Position numbers and translations under genes: made by a program
The notes under the pieces: generated by a model
Told to the model about the DNA's origin: nothing
The model's input: the letters and a program-made list of their open reading frames with translations, nothing else
Databases searched by the model: none
Part shown: positions 1 through 8,512 of the stretch, in pieces
How positions within the stretch are numbered: the stretch's first letter is position 1
Layout: the number at the start of each line of letters is the position of its first letter
Assembly: GCF_002727185.1 (NCBI RefSeq)
Contig: NZ_NIZW01000013.1
Coordinates: forward strand, 1 to 64,000
DNA: 64,000 nucleotides
Reading direction: 5' to 3'
Source of the DNA: Rhodopirellula bahusiensis
Lineage (GTDB): Bacteria; Planctomycetota; Planctomycetia; Pirellulales; Pirellulaceae

Positions 1-1
1 G

Positions 2-67
2 GTCGCACACTGGAAACGAGCCATTGCCGCCGCAAACGGCTTCCGAACCTACCGACTGTCCGCATGA
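2..67 (+). CDS. 3' end of a CDS cut by the window edge
   Basis: Frame 2 from the left edge is open and ends with TGA at 65-67, giving a 21-residue tail (ending TYRLSA). It abuts the stop of the convergent gene at 68 with no gap, which fits the end of a real gene whose body lies outside the window. The tail is basic and aromatic but too short to assign. It could also be chance, since only 21 codons are visible. Confidence 0.3.
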   Translation, partial: VAHWKRAIAAANGFRTYRLSA

Positions 68-454
68 TCACGCAAACCGCAAGGTGCGCTCCCCGTAAGT
101 GATGGTGGTCCGTTGGAGGACGTCCCCATCGATCACGATGCTTTCAGTCCACGTGTAGGTGAGCAGCATTGGCAAAAGAAACAATGCTAGTCTGAAACGA
201 CCCCAGATCCGGTGTTCGCTGGGCACCACGGCACCGCGTGAGAGTAGTTGGCGATAAAGGCTCCAGATCCGTCTCAGGCAGATGGCAGATATGATGCCGC
301 CAATCAAGGCACCGGTTCCACGAAGGTCAATCGCAGAGAGCTGCAGACCAACATCGCGATCCCAGGTCGTTTCGTGTCTCCAGTTCGTGAAGCACAACAC
401 AATTGCGTAAAGCTGAGTGATCAACGCAACCTTTTGCTCTCTCGTGAGGTGCAT
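68..454 (-). CDS. small hypothetical membrane protein
   Basis: A 128-residue protein starting at ATG 454 (MHLTREQK). The frame is open further upstream to 613, but that extension is Ser/Pro/Cys-rich and overlaps the next gene, so the internal ATG is preferred. Three hydrophobic stretches are visible: near residues 9-22, 43-60 (GTGALIGGIISAICL) and 88-104 (LALFLLPMLLTYTW), suggesting an inner-membrane protein. I recognise no family. Its stop touches the end of the partial plus-strand gene at 67, so the two converge without spacing. Confidence 0.55.
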   Translation of the reverse strand: MHLTREQKVALITQLYAIVLCFTNWRHETTWDRDVGLQLSAIDLRGTGALIGGIISAICLRRIWSLYRQLLSRGAVVPSEHRIWGRFRLALFLLPMLLTYTWTESIVIDGDVLQRTTITYGERTLRFA

Positions 455-548
455 TGCTCTTAATGGATCAGTGGAGGTGCGGGCGGCACGGAGCGGGGCA
501 CTCGCACTCGATTGAGATGCGAAGCATGACAGGTGGGGGCACGGTGGA

Positions 549-1037
549 TCAGAAAAGCGGTGGCATACCGGCAGACCGCCTGCAACTGGATAGTTGAGAC
601 AGGTGGAAAGCAAAATGGTTCGTCAACAGCAATGCGATCGTGTCTGCCACCGTGACGATTGGCGTGTCCGTCAGCGAAGGCATCCCATGAGGTCGATCGA
701 GGGCCGCTTGGTCGGTCGTCGAAGCAGCGAGGTTACAAAGTTCGCGGTAACCGTCTCGCAAAGCGTTCGTCACCAACGCCAGAGTTAGAGAATCATCGCG
801 GGCGATGTCGTCCACTGAGCGAGGGCCGAAACGTTCAATCCAATCCGGATGCGAAATGGAGCCACCAAGTAGTTTCTGGCCGAGTTCACCGCAGATCGCA
901 AGGTGTCCAAGGATCCAAACGGGAGTGTGACCATGTCCGGGAGCGGGACTGAACATCGATGACTCCGCGATATCGGGGATCACTTTGTCAAAGTATTCGA
1001 GCTGGAATTGGTTGATGGGAATTTCGCGCTCAAACAT
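549..1037 (-). CDS. DinB-like protein
   Basis: A 162-residue protein from ATG 1037 (MFEREIPINQFQ). The open frame extends to 1250, but the extra N-terminus overlaps the upstream gene and has no family character. The pattern HTPVWILGHLAICGE near residue 36 and a C-terminal HFAFHLSQLSSCRR followed by GMPPLF are typical of the DinB four-helix-bundle superfamily, where spaced histidines bind a divalent metal. Members act as thiol-dependent transferases or remain uncharacterised. The substrate cannot be inferred. It ends 95 bp upstream of the start of the 128-residue membrane protein and probably shares its transcription. Confidence 0.7.
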   Translation of the reverse strand: MFEREIPINQFQLEYFDKVIPDIAESSMFSPAPGHGHTPVWILGHLAICGELGQKLLGGSISHPDWIERFGPRSVDDIARDDSLTLALVTNALRDGYRELCNLAASTTDQAALDRPHGMPSLTDTPIVTVADTIALLLTNHFAFHLSQLSSCRRSAGMPPLF

Positions 1038-1083
1038 CGGGTTGGGTTGTCTCACATGGGTTGCGGTTGTTGGTCCATCGCTT

Positions 1084-1740
1084 TCAGTCGTCCACAGGCC
1101 ATCGACATACTTTACACCGATAGTCGGCATCAATTTCGACATCGCTATTGCATACGGAACAGAATGCCAAGCTTGGTTGTTCAGATCTGCTCTGATGCGT
1201 TCCATCAACAAAGGTTTGCAACGAACCGGCCGGGTCCTGCAACCTTTCAACGCTCCAATGGTCGTTATCCGATATTAGAGATTCATGCCTTGGCGGTGCG
1301 TACGGATTCCCGTCATCTGAATGCATGGTCGAGGGAGGCGATTCGGCTGGTGAGCCGAGAATTCGATTCATGCACCGAGGACAGATTTTGGTGGTTGATG
1401 CCAGTGACCGATTGCAATTTGGACACAGACGGACCGATCCACCTGAAGATCGTGGATCGACAAGCAATTCTTGCGAGTTATCTGCGAATGGTAGCCAATT
1501 CGCAATTAAAATCGGGGCGAGTATTCGGACCAGAAATGTCAGGTAGATCAAACCCATGAGTTCGGGCACGAACGCTGCTGCAACGCCGACGAGGAATGTC
1601 GCTAATACGCCGCCAAATACTTGTCCGAAAAAGCCAAGGGCAATGCCCGCCCAAACCGGATAGTTCTTTCTGGTGCAAATCCTTGTCGTGCCAACAATGA
1701 CCATGCAAAAGATTAGTGTCGATACGAATAGCGAAATCAA
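1084..1740 (-). CDS. membrane protein with two zinc-ribbon-like Cys clusters
   Basis: A 218-residue protein starting at ATG 1740. The first 85 residues hold about three membrane segments (near 2-20, 28-58 and 62-83). A soluble tail follows with two paired Cys motifs: CPNCN...CPRC around residues 105-122 and CSVC...CKVC around 193-213, each suggesting a structural zinc ribbon. The linker carries GNPYAPP, a short Pro-rich motif frequent in planctomycete membrane proteins. Function unknown; I infer a membrane-anchored scaffold or sensor. It lies between two other small minus-strand genes. Confidence 0.65.
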   Translation of the reverse strand: MISLFVSTLIFCMVIVGTTRICTRKNYPVWAGIALGFFGQVFGGVLATFLVGVAAAFVPELMGLIYLTFLVRILAPILIANWLPFADNSQELLVDPRSSGGSVRLCPNCNRSLASTTKICPRCMNRILGSPAESPPSTMHSDDGNPYAPPRHESLISDNDHWSVERLQDPAGSLQTFVDGTHQSRSEQPSLAFCSVCNSDVEIDADYRCKVCRWPVDD

Positions 1741-1770
1741 ACTGGTGTTTCCGTGAAAACCTGCGGCGAT

Positions 1771-2121
1771 TTAGATGCGGGTGAAGGGGAGTTGGAATCC
1801 ATTTCGACTCAAGGGACGCCAGTTCCATCGGTCGAATGCGGCTGGAGCAAGTTTAACATCTGCGTCACTCAATATCGCATCGAATGTCTGTTGTGCGATC
1901 CTAGTGAGCAAGAACCCAGTTTGTCGATCGCCGTCGATGTACCAATTCGCCTGGTTGCACTCGAAACATATTACCACATCGTAGGTCTTTCCATCGTGTC
2001 TTGCTCGCAATCCATGCCTTGGATCGAAGCAGGCTCGGGCGGTGTGGTGGCGGGACTCTATTCTCTTGACCAGCGTGCCAGGATGGACCGGAGGAAACGG
2101 TAAAACCAAACTTCGCCCCAA
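1771..2121 (-). CDS. hypothetical protein, probably N-terminally shortened
   Basis: A 116-residue open frame whose conserved-looking core is CFDPRHGLRARHDGKTYDVVICFEC followed by a region ending near DADVKLAP. I recall many small paralogues in Rhodopirellula-type genomes with this kind of core, usually preceded by about 60 residues that are missing here. The first 21 codons overlap the end of the upstream membrane-protein gene (2058-2121) in another frame, so the true start may be internal or the gene may be truncated. No catalytic motif is seen and the function is unknown. Confidence 0.5.
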   Translation of the reverse strand: MGRSLVLPFPPVHPGTLVKRIESRHHTARACFDPRHGLRARHDGKTYDVVICFECNQANWYIDGDRQTGFLLTRIAQQTFDAILSDADVKLAPAAFDRWNWRPLSRNGFQLPFTRI

Positions 2122-2630
2122 ATCACTGGCCCGGCTAGCAAGAGAATGAACAATGCATCACGCGATGATGCCTCAAATAGTTCAATGATCGCTGAAAGCA
2201 CGAACATGCAACTGAAAAAAGCTGCACTGGGAACCAAAGTGGAAGCTGGCAGCCACATCGCGAAAACGCCGAGTGTCGCACCGAATCCGGCGATGCCTTG
2301 CCGTGCCACCAGTCGTCGTCCCAACCACCAATAGCAGATCGAGAATCCAACGAAAGACAGGTCAGTCCGAAGCCCGAGGGATCCGTAATAGCTGGGCAGA
2401 TCGTGCAGATAACAGGCCACCGCTGCGAAAGAAAGATAGAGAACGAGGCCAACGCACTCAGCTGGCGACGGAGGCCAAGGGCATCGGCGGTGTGGGCGCA
2501 AAATTGACTTGGCGACAAACCAATGACCCCACAGCGGCGTGAAGAGCCATAGCGAGCCAGTGAATAGTGAAACAGCCGCGATGCTGAGGGCCTCAGCGAC
2601 GACAAGTGCAGCTTCTTGGACTAAGTGCAT
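2058..2630 (-). CDS. polytopic membrane protein, unknown function
   Basis: A 190-residue, strongly hydrophobic protein from ATG 2630 (MHLVQEAALVV). About five membrane segments can be traced: near residues 8-32, 62-80, 90-105, 115-150 and 160-178. There is no recognisable family motif. The 3' end overlaps the next minus-strand frame by 64 bp, more than usual for a coupled pair, so one of the two boundaries is probably wrong; the membrane protein looks the more convincing. Confidence 0.55.
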   Translation of the reverse strand: MHLVQEAALVVAEALSIAAVSLFTGSLWLFTPLWGHWFVAKSILRPHRRCPWPPSPAECVGLVLYLSFAAVACYLHDLPSYYGSLGLRTDLSFVGFSICYWWLGRRLVARQGIAGFGATLGVFAMWLPASTLVPSAAFFSCMFVLSAIIELFEASSRDALFILLLAGPVIWGEVWFYRFLRSILARWSRE

Positions 2631-2827
2631 CTTGGGAAAATATAATATGCCTGTGGTCTTCGACTAAAAGGGGACATCATTCTTCGACGCTAGCTGGTGA
2701 CGTGGCCCATGGTCATTGCCGCATGGTCAGGGCAGTGTGGGACTGACCAGCGTCCGATTCAAAAGCGGACGCGATGTCGACTCGGTGTGGGTCGTGGTGT
2801 CATTCGCGGGGGACGTTCGATAAATAA

Positions 2828-2883
2828 GTGGCATAGGCTTCCAGCCTGTGAAGGATACAACACAGGCTGGAAGCCTATGCCAC
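2828..2883. repeat. long perfect inverted repeat
   Basis: Two perfectly complementary 23-nt arms (2828-2850 and 2861-2883) separated by 10 nt. The arm contains the core ATAGGCTTCCAGCCTGT, shared with a second palindrome at 43992-44069. It lies in the 341-bp gap between two minus-strand genes (2631-2971), where I see nothing else. As RNA it would form a very stable hairpin, so it could act as a terminator, but recurrence with a different loop suggests a dispersed palindromic element. Confidence 0.85.
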
Positions 2884-2971
2884 GGATAAGATCCGCAAGT
2901 AGTAAATCGATCATCCCGAGCGAAAGATCGGCGAGGTAGTTGCGGTCTCAATCGAAGTCGTTCGCTCGCAG

Positions 2972-3340
2972 TTATTCAGCATCGATCCAGAAACCGGACA
3001 GCTTGGACGCTTTGGAACTCGTTGGCTGTGAAAAGGTTAGAACCAACATTTCGTTGCTTTTGACAAGCGGAAGCCGATATTCGATCCGTTTGTGTCGCGA
3101 ATCGCCAACAAGATGGATTGTTCCGAGCTTTTCGTTCCGTGGGAACGACGATTCAATTTCGCATCGAGTCAGAGTCAGCGAATCACGACCGTGCTCGAAG
3201 AGAAAGTCCTTCAAATCAGCCACCTCAACGAATTCGGTGATCGTGAGTTTTCGCGCGTCGCCCTCATTCGATGCGTTGGAGGCAGTCGAACCGCCAAGCA
3301 AAATTGCAACGAAGAGCGTAAGAAATGCAGTTGCTTTCAT
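2972..3340 (-). CDS. small secreted protein, unknown function
   Basis: Starting at ATG 3340 (MKATAFLTLFVAILLGG) the product is 122 residues with a clear signal peptide: a Lys, a 14-residue hydrophobic core, then small residues with likely cleavage after TASNA. ATG 3352 (MSRH) is an alternative four codons upstream. The mature part is mixed alpha/beta and shows no motif I know. It probably acts in the periplasm or at the cell surface. No operon partner is close: 167 bp separate it from the upstream gene. Confidence 0.55.
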   Translation of the reverse strand: MKATAFLTLFVAILLGGSTASNASNEGDARKLTITEFVEVADLKDFLFEHGRDSLTLTRCEIESSFPRNEKLGTIHLVGDSRHKRIEYRLPLVKSNEMLVLTFSQPTSSKASKLSGFWIDAE

Positions 3341-3507
3341 GTGTCGACTCATTGGTTTCTCCAAAGATGGACGGATGCGTAAGCGGTAGGCTAGCACAAG
3401 GGGTCCGAAATGCTGTGCACTCGGCTCCGGTTAAAACGCTCGCCCGCTCGCTGGCAAAATCATGGCACTCCAGCGCGATGTCGAAACAAAATCGTCAGAA
3501 GTGCTCG

Positions 3508-3951
3508 CTACCGTATGATTTCGCAATTTGGATTGGCGTCTTGAATTTGCTGGATCGCAGATTCAGAAACGTTTGTGTTGGTCAACTTCAACACTTTGAT
3601 TCTCAATGGGAACGAGCCCTCCTCCTGCAACGCGATGAAGCGGAGGGCGTCGTCTGTGATGCGTGTATCGGATAGATCCAGTGTGTGGATATGCTGGTAT
3701 CCGTCTGGGCCGTTTGAACGCAGGCCGCTGATGGAATAGATGTCACCGTCCTTCATTTTGGTGCCGGACATATCGACGTCGATCATCTTTTCGCCGCGCG
3801 GGATGACTTTACCGTGAAGTTGGGACACTCGGAGTGCTGGCGTGGGTAAGCATCCGGAAATGAATGCAGATAGAAGACCGATTATGGTTCCGAACCAAAT
3901 GTGCTTGCAGCATCTCGAACGCGCATTCGCAATGAGCTCTGTCTTGTGCAT
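3508..3951 (-). CDS. lipoprotein with leucine-rich-repeat-like segment
   Basis: From ATG 3951 (MHKTELIANA) the product is 147 residues. A hydrophobic stretch leads to a lipobox (SAFISGC), so the mature protein is probably lipid-anchored. The second half carries two LRR-like units, IHTLDLSDTRITDDAL and IKVLKLTNTNVSESAI, of the Leu-x-Leu-x-x-T/N-x-I/V type common in planctomycete surface proteins. The likely role is protein-protein contact rather than catalysis. Fourteen further upstream codons are open to 4002 but would put charged residues ahead of the signal. Confidence 0.6.
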   Translation of the reverse strand: MHKTELIANARSRCCKHIWFGTIIGLLSAFISGCLPTPALRVSQLHGKVIPRGEKMIDVDMSGTKMKDGDIYSISGLRSNGPDGYQHIHTLDLSDTRITDDALRFIALQEEGSFPLRIKVLKLTNTNVSESAIQQIQDANPNCEIIR

Positions 3952-4091
3952 GAAATGCTCTGTTTTGCAATTTGAGAAACGTTGTCCGTCAGCTGCGGGC
4001 AAGCAACGATCGTTCGATTCGTAGGCTGAGAAGTGGGGGGCGGTTGCGACCCTGCCTCAGTCACCGAACTGATTGGATGCGGCGTGGCAGA

Positions 4092-4379
4092 TCAACCGAT
4101 GACGGAGGCGGCGATGATGATGGAGACGCCGAGCACGATTGCGGCGACGACAATCGAAACTGCCAAGTTGTGTTCTTCACCGATCTCGTGCAGGATCGAG
4201 AAAGGGGTGAGCTTTTCCATCAGCACCAGACAGCCCATGAAGACAACGATTCCAACAACAGAGAACACGCAAGCAGCGATCAGATGCTGCAACAGCAAAT
4301 CCAAGCTTGTACCCGTCGCGGGTGTCGGATCCACCACGACGGTGTCGGTTTGGGCTAGGCCGCGAATTTGATCGATCAT
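4092..4379 (-). CDS. DUF350 family membrane protein
   Basis: A 95-residue protein with two hydrophobic segments (near 25-55 and 72-94) and a central MEKLTPFSILHEIGEEHNLA, matching the DUF350 (YjfL-like) pattern of a Glu/Lys-containing turn before EHNxAV. The biochemical role of this family is not established. It is the last gene of the operon SPFH-GYF_2, SpeD, DUF4178, 55-residue peptide, DUF350. DUF350 genes recur near DUF4178 and SpeD genes in other bacteria, which supports the call and suggests a joint membrane-linked job. Confidence 0.8.
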   Translation of the reverse strand: MIDQIRGLAQTDTVVVDPTPATGTSLDLLLQHLIAACVFSVVGIVVFMGCLVLMEKLTPFSILHEIGEEHNLAVSIVVAAIVLGVSIIIAASVIG

Positions 4380-4475
4380 GGTCTCTACCTTTTCGTTTGG
4401 TTTGGATTCGTTGGAGTGTTGTGTGTTGATTCGATGAGTGCCGCGTTTTGCCGCGATTCAGCTGGGGTCCGTTGG

Positions 4476-4643
4476 CTACTTTCCGCCGCCCCACGAACCG
4501 CCGTAGGCGCGACCGCCGCCTCCGCTGCTGCCCATGTTGTCGACGATGCCAAAGTTGATCGCTTGCCAGCCACGGAACGCGGCGACGGAGTACCAACAGC
4601 AGACGAGCACGCCGACGATCAAATAGATGCGTAGTAACTTCAT
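4476..4643 (-). CDS. 55-residue membrane peptide with Gly-rich tail
   Basis: ATG at 4643 and TAG at 4476-4478 define a 55-residue product. Residues 1-22 (MKLLRIYLIVGVLVCCWYSV) form one membrane segment. The C-terminal 20 residues are Gly-rich with Tyr and Trp (GGGGRAYGGSWGGGK). Its ATG overlaps the TGA of the upstream DUF4178 gene as ATGA, the classic arrangement for coupled translation, which is the main evidence that this short frame is real. It sits between the DUF4178 and DUF350 genes and probably belongs to the same membrane complex. No family recognised. Confidence 0.65.
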   Translation of the reverse strand: MKLLRIYLIVGVLVCCWYSVAAFRGWQAINFGIVDNMGSSGGGGRAYGGSWGGGK

Positions 4644-6226
4644 CAATCATCACTGCTAGCGTAGGGGCTGAAGTCGCTGTCTTTCCAACGCGAGACTTCG
4701 AAATTGTGTTTGTAGACCAGGCAACCGATCGGAATCGCTGAGATGAGCAGCAGGGCGTAGAACAGCATCCAACCATCGGCGCTGGGTGTTGCCGAAGAGG
4801 CGGGGCGGTGGTTGCCCAAGTGGATGATGAAGGCGTAGAAGCAGAAGCCAGCCCAAGCGACCCAGACTCCAAAGGAAATGACCGGTGCAGGCTGGATCAC
4901 ACCCACGCCCCAAGGACGCGTCAAGTTTTCGACATCAAACGCGGCTTCGATTTCGGCGGGCTTCATGTAGGTGCCGAGCGACACGACGCGTTCATGCGTT
5001 TGGCCGGCGAAACTATCTTCGATTGAGAGCATGCGTGGCGGTGCGATGAAGTCCGCCGTCTCAACGCAATTTCCTTGCTGGACTTTCCAGTAGAACTCTC
5101 CGATCACATGACGCACGATCGCGGTCGCTCGATCGTAAATTCGGAAGGCACTGCCGTCGTGATAGATCCGGTTTGTCAAAGGGTCCATGGCGTGACCGGT
5201 GACGGGTTGGACAAAGGACCAATGCCGATCATTTTCAACCAGCCAACGGAAACCGACTTCTGGTGCGTAGAGCAAGTATTCCGTCCACGGGTAGGTCGTT
5301 CCCGCGTAGCGAACGAACCGTGCCATGATGCCGATGATGATGTACTCGGTGCCTTCGATCGTTCCGCGAATTCCCAGTGGCAGCGAGGTGTGCATCTCGC
5401 GTTGTTCGAGCATCGTCAGCAATTTCAGTCGTCCGTCGTCGTTGGACAACAACGCACCGCAGTGTTGGCAACCGACGCGCAGAGATTCTTTGGGAGCATG
5501 CAGGTCCAATGAGCCGCCACACTTGGGGCAGTTCAAATGCAGCGAGGGCACCGCGATGGTTCCGGACCCCGGGTCGGGCTGCCAATCCGGAGTCGACAGG
5601 TTCAGCTTTTCCTTCGTGACCGTTCGGCCGATGTACGTGTGTTGTTCGCCACGCGAGTAGTCGAACGTTGCGAACCACGCGCCTCCGTCGGGTTCGGGAG
5701 CCCCATGCAGATCGACGTAACGATGGTCGGCGTTGGGTCGAAACGCCCAGGGAATTTCGCCTTGAGCCGTTCTGGCTTTCGCGACGCCCAGTTCCGCGAC
5801 GGTCAGGTCTTGCCCGCCGTAGTGAACCAATTGCCCCAGCGACAGCGAATCAAACGGAGGCAATGGTGACTTGGCTCGCACCGGTCTTTCAAACGTCAGA
5901 TGCAGTTGGCCTTGAGCCTCGGCCAACCAAGCCATCTTGTCGCCGGGAAATCGCAGGTACCACTCGTCCCAGACTCCGCCGGCGGCGTGGTCGTATTGGA
6001 CACGGCCGATGACTTCAAACGGTTTTCCGCGGAACGAACCGCTGGACCCCAGTTGAACGACGGAATCTGTTTCAACGAGGTCGCTGACTTTGCCGTAGTC
6101 CTCGATGTCTTTGTCGCCGCGAGCGACGGCGGTGTGGCAGAACTCGCACACGCTGACCATCGAATTGCCGAATCGGAATTCAACCGGTGCCCCACACCCG
6201 GGACAGGAAGCGCGACGAACCTTCAT
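4643..6226 (-). CDS. membrane protein with two DUF4178 domains and zinc ribbons
   Basis: A 527-residue protein. A CxxC...CxxC zinc ribbon (CPGCGAP...CEFCHTA) opens it. A first DUF4178 unit spans roughly residues 50-210 (VQLGSSGSFRGKPFEVIGR, then WDEWYLRF). A second ribbon (CPKCGGS...CQHCGAL) lies near 235-260, and a second DUF4178 unit near 280-410 (IRGTIEGTEYIIIGIM, then WTEYLLY). Two membrane segments close it (near 447-472 and 484-505), putting the ribbons and DUF4178 units on one face. The start overlaps the SpeD stop and the stop overlaps the 55-residue gene (both ATGA), so translation is probably coupled. Function is not established for the family. Confidence 0.85.
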   Translation of the reverse strand: MKVRRASCPGCGAPVEFRFGNSMVSVCEFCHTAVARGDKDIEDYGKVSDLVETDSVVQLGSSGSFRGKPFEVIGRVQYDHAAGGVWDEWYLRFPGDKMAWLAEAQGQLHLTFERPVRAKSPLPPFDSLSLGQLVHYGGQDLTVAELGVAKARTAQGEIPWAFRPNADHRYVDLHGAPEPDGGAWFATFDYSRGEQHTYIGRTVTKEKLNLSTPDWQPDPGSGTIAVPSLHLNCPKCGGSLDLHAPKESLRVGCQHCGALLSNDDGRLKLLTMLEQREMHTSLPLGIRGTIEGTEYIIIGIMARFVRYAGTTYPWTEYLLYAPEVGFRWLVENDRHWSFVQPVTGHAMDPLTNRIYHDGSAFRIYDRATAIVRHVIGEFYWKVQQGNCVETADFIAPPRMLSIEDSFAGQTHERVVSLGTYMKPAEIEAAFDVENLTRPWGVGVIQPAPVISFGVWVAWAGFCFYAFIIHLGNHRPASSATPSADGWMLFYALLLISAIPIGCLVYKHNFEVSRWKDSDFSPYASSDD

Positions 6227-6690
6227 TCGGCGACCTCACGGTTTGCTTCTGCCCAGGCTCCTCGACGCAGACGTCGAATCCGAACGTCGCCAGCGTTCAA
6301 TCGAGATCGCAATTGCGATTTCCAATCCCAGACCGCTGTTTCCCGGCAGCAAACCAAATTGAATGTGGCCACGCCGTGTTCCGGGTAGGTGTGCACCGCC
6401 AAATGCGATTCGGACAGCAGGTACAACGCGGTGACGCCGTGCGGCGGACCAAAAACGTGAGACTGAGGCACACCGACGACCTGCAATCCAAGCGATTCAA
6501 CCACGTCTTGGCAGATGGCCAAGATCGTCGTCAACGACTGCAGCGACTCGGCATCGCATCCCGACGCATCGACGATCCATTGACCGCCGACGCTGATGGA
6601 AGGCGCAGCCACGGACGATTCGCTGCTTGCGTTCATCGTCTCATTGAGGGGCGTTGCGGGCACTCCGTTCACTCCGTTGTCGTTGTTCAA
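6223..6690 (-). CDS. speD: S-adenosylmethionine decarboxylase (SpeD-like)
   Basis: A 155-residue protein. The core shows the prokaryotic AdoMet decarboxylase signature SESHLAVHTYPEHG: the Glu-Ser bond is the self-cleavage site that yields the pyruvoyl cofactor, and the His and downstream Cys (FNLVCC) match the processing and catalytic residues. The reaction decarboxylates S-adenosylmethionine to supply the aminopropyl donor for polyamines. The first 35 residues are a low-complexity extension; ATG at residue 19 is an alternative start. No spermidine synthase gene is nearby. The 4-bp overlap with the DUF4178 gene ties it to a membrane-linked cluster rather than to a polyamine operon. Confidence 0.85.
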   Translation of the reverse strand: MNNDNGVNGVPATPLNETMNASSESSVAAPSISVGGQWIVDASGCDAESLQSLTTILAICQDVVESLGLQVVGVPQSHVFGPPHGVTALYLLSESHLAVHTYPEHGVATFNLVCCRETAVWDWKSQLRSRLNAGDVRIRRLRRGAWAEANREVAE

Positions 6691-6708
6691 CCGTGGTGGC
6701 CGCGTGAA

Positions 6709-7845
6709 TCAGTTCGCTGGTGGCGGTGGCGGAGGGCTGCCCGCGGACAACATCGACGCCAAAGCAGGAACATCCTTGGCCATTAGCCAGCCAGCCATTC
6801 CGTTCGACCAAACCATCGATTCAGCCCCCATTTCTCCGCTTCCGAGACCGCTGCGGATTTGCTCGGGACTGAACGGACCGTGAGTCACACCTTCTTTGGC
6901 CACGTACCAAGCCGTTGCGGCGGGCGGTGGCGGAGGCCCTGCGGGACCGCCGGCTGGTGCGGCACCGGGGTTCATTGCGCCAGGATTCATGGCTCCGGGC
7001 ATCATTCGTCCAGCCATCGCGACACCGAGGCCGAGTCCCAAACCTTCGGCTGCTCCTCCGCCGCCACCGTTTTCGGCGGCGGACGTCATCGCTTGGCCCA
7101 TCTGGAATTGCTGGAACCGATTCATGTCGCCGATCACACCCATGCTTGTTCGGGTGTCGAGAGCCTTTTCAACCGACTCGGGCAGCGAAATGTTGACGAT
7201 GAACAATTGAGGGCAATCCAGCCCATACTCATCGTCGATTTTTTCAACCACTCGGTCGCGAAGCTGGGCGGCAAGTTGTTCGTAGTTGCTTGCCAAATCC
7301 AAGGCTGCGATCTGGGACGACCCAATTAAATCGGCGAACGAGGATTGAATGATCGAACGCAGCAAAACGTTGACGTCATCGGCGCCGAACTCGCCATCGG
7401 TTCCGACGACTTCCAGCAGCAAAGCTTTCGGGTCGACGGCACGCAGAGCGTAGGTGCCGAACGCACGAATTCGGATGGGGCCGAACTCGGGATCTCGCAA
7501 CATGATCGGGTTGGGCGTGCCCCATTTCAAATCGGTGAGCTGCCGAGTGCTGACGAAGTAAACTTCCGCCTTGAACGGGCTGTCGAAGCCGTACTTCCAA
7601 CCTTGCAACGTCGTCATGACGGGCATGTTGTCCGTTGTCAGCTGGTAGTGACCGGGCGGGTAGATATCGGCGATTTCGCCTTTGTAAACGAAGACGGCCG
7701 TCTGGCCCGGACGCACAATCAATTGTGCTCCGTTCTTGATTTCGTTGTCGTGCCGAGGGAATCGCCACATCAATGTGTGTTGTGTGTCATCGATCCATTC
7801 GATGATGTCAATCAACTCGGAACGAATCAGGTCAAACAGTCCCAC
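6709..7845 (-). CDS. SPFH-domain protein with C-terminal GYF_2 domain
   Basis: GTG at 7845 is chosen as start: GLFDLIRSELID is the usual N-terminus of this SPFH subgroup (YdjI / 'virion core protein' type), and an AGGAG lies a few bases upstream. The product is 378 residues. Residues about 30-240 form the SPFH domain. A Gly/Met/Pro-rich linker (GGGGGAAEG, then repeated NPGAM) follows. Residues about 312-365 match GYF_2 (WYVAKEGVTHGPFS, then VWSNGMAGW). The end is Pro-rich. SPFH proteins form membrane-associated oligomers, and GYF_2 usually mediates binding. It is first in the speD/DUF4178/DUF350 operon. Confidence 0.85.
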   Translation of the reverse strand: MGLFDLIRSELIDIIEWIDDTQHTLMWRFPRHDNEIKNGAQLIVRPGQTAVFVYKGEIADIYPPGHYQLTTDNMPVMTTLQGWKYGFDSPFKAEVYFVSTRQLTDLKWGTPNPIMLRDPEFGPIRIRAFGTYALRAVDPKALLLEVVGTDGEFGADDVNVLLRSIIQSSFADLIGSSQIAALDLASNYEQLAAQLRDRVVEKIDDEYGLDCPQLFIVNISLPESVEKALDTRTSMGVIGDMNRFQQFQMGQAMTSAAENGGGGGAAEGLGLGLGVAMAGRMMPGAMNPGAMNPGAAPAGGPAGPPPPPAATAWYVAKEGVTHGPFSPEQIRSGLGSGEMGAESMVWSNGMAGWLMAKDVPALASMLSAGSPPPPPPAN

Positions 7846-8512
7846 GTCGCATCTCCTGTGTGCGGTCTCGAAATCGTTGCAAAGCCTAGGGCGGTTGGGG
7901 GGCAGGGTCAAACGGTGACCAACCCAAAACTCCGAACTGAATCTCGGAAGCGGAATTCTAGCGTGTGGAGTCCGTCCGGTGGCGTTCCGGAACATCTACG
8001 ATCCCAAACCAACCGCAGTCTCAACCAGGCCATTGTTGACAGGCCGAACAGACTCGGTTTCGGGGCGCAAGCGGTCGCGATTTCAAAGCTTCAGCGTGCC
8101 GCCATGCCGTTTTTGCGTTCGAAGATGGATCGACCGACGGTTTCGTCATCCGCCGTCTGAGATCGCGGTCCTCGGGCAACCTTTCGTAACAAATTCGGTC
8201 GCAATGAACCGACTTGGCATGTTGAAGCGATTGCGAAGGTGAAAAGACGCAAAAAGGACGTGTTTTTGTGGCCCAAACGGCTTTTTTCGCACAACTTCTT
8301 TTCTGGATCGAATTCGCGAAAGGTATTCGGTCAGTCTATGCAGTCTGCTACAATGGAATTCGCTGCGATGCGATTTGATCACCCCACGCTGGGCAATCTT
8401 GTACCATCCGTCGTAGTCCTGCCTCACACCATCCCACCTGCCGCAACGATTGAGTCAGACAGCTCCGCGATTGGATTGAATCCAAAACGGTTGTCGACTG
8501 CTCAGCCTGCCT
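7846..8512. other. divergent intergenic region, 667 bp
   Basis: This lies between the GTG start of the SPFH operon and the ATG of the DUF1592 gene, so promoters for both should sit here. A weak candidate for the rightward gene is TTCGGT (8326-8331), 17 bp, TACAAT (8349-8354), preceded by T-rich DNA. Open frames inside show no family character and overlap on both strands. I see no gene. Confidence 0.5.
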
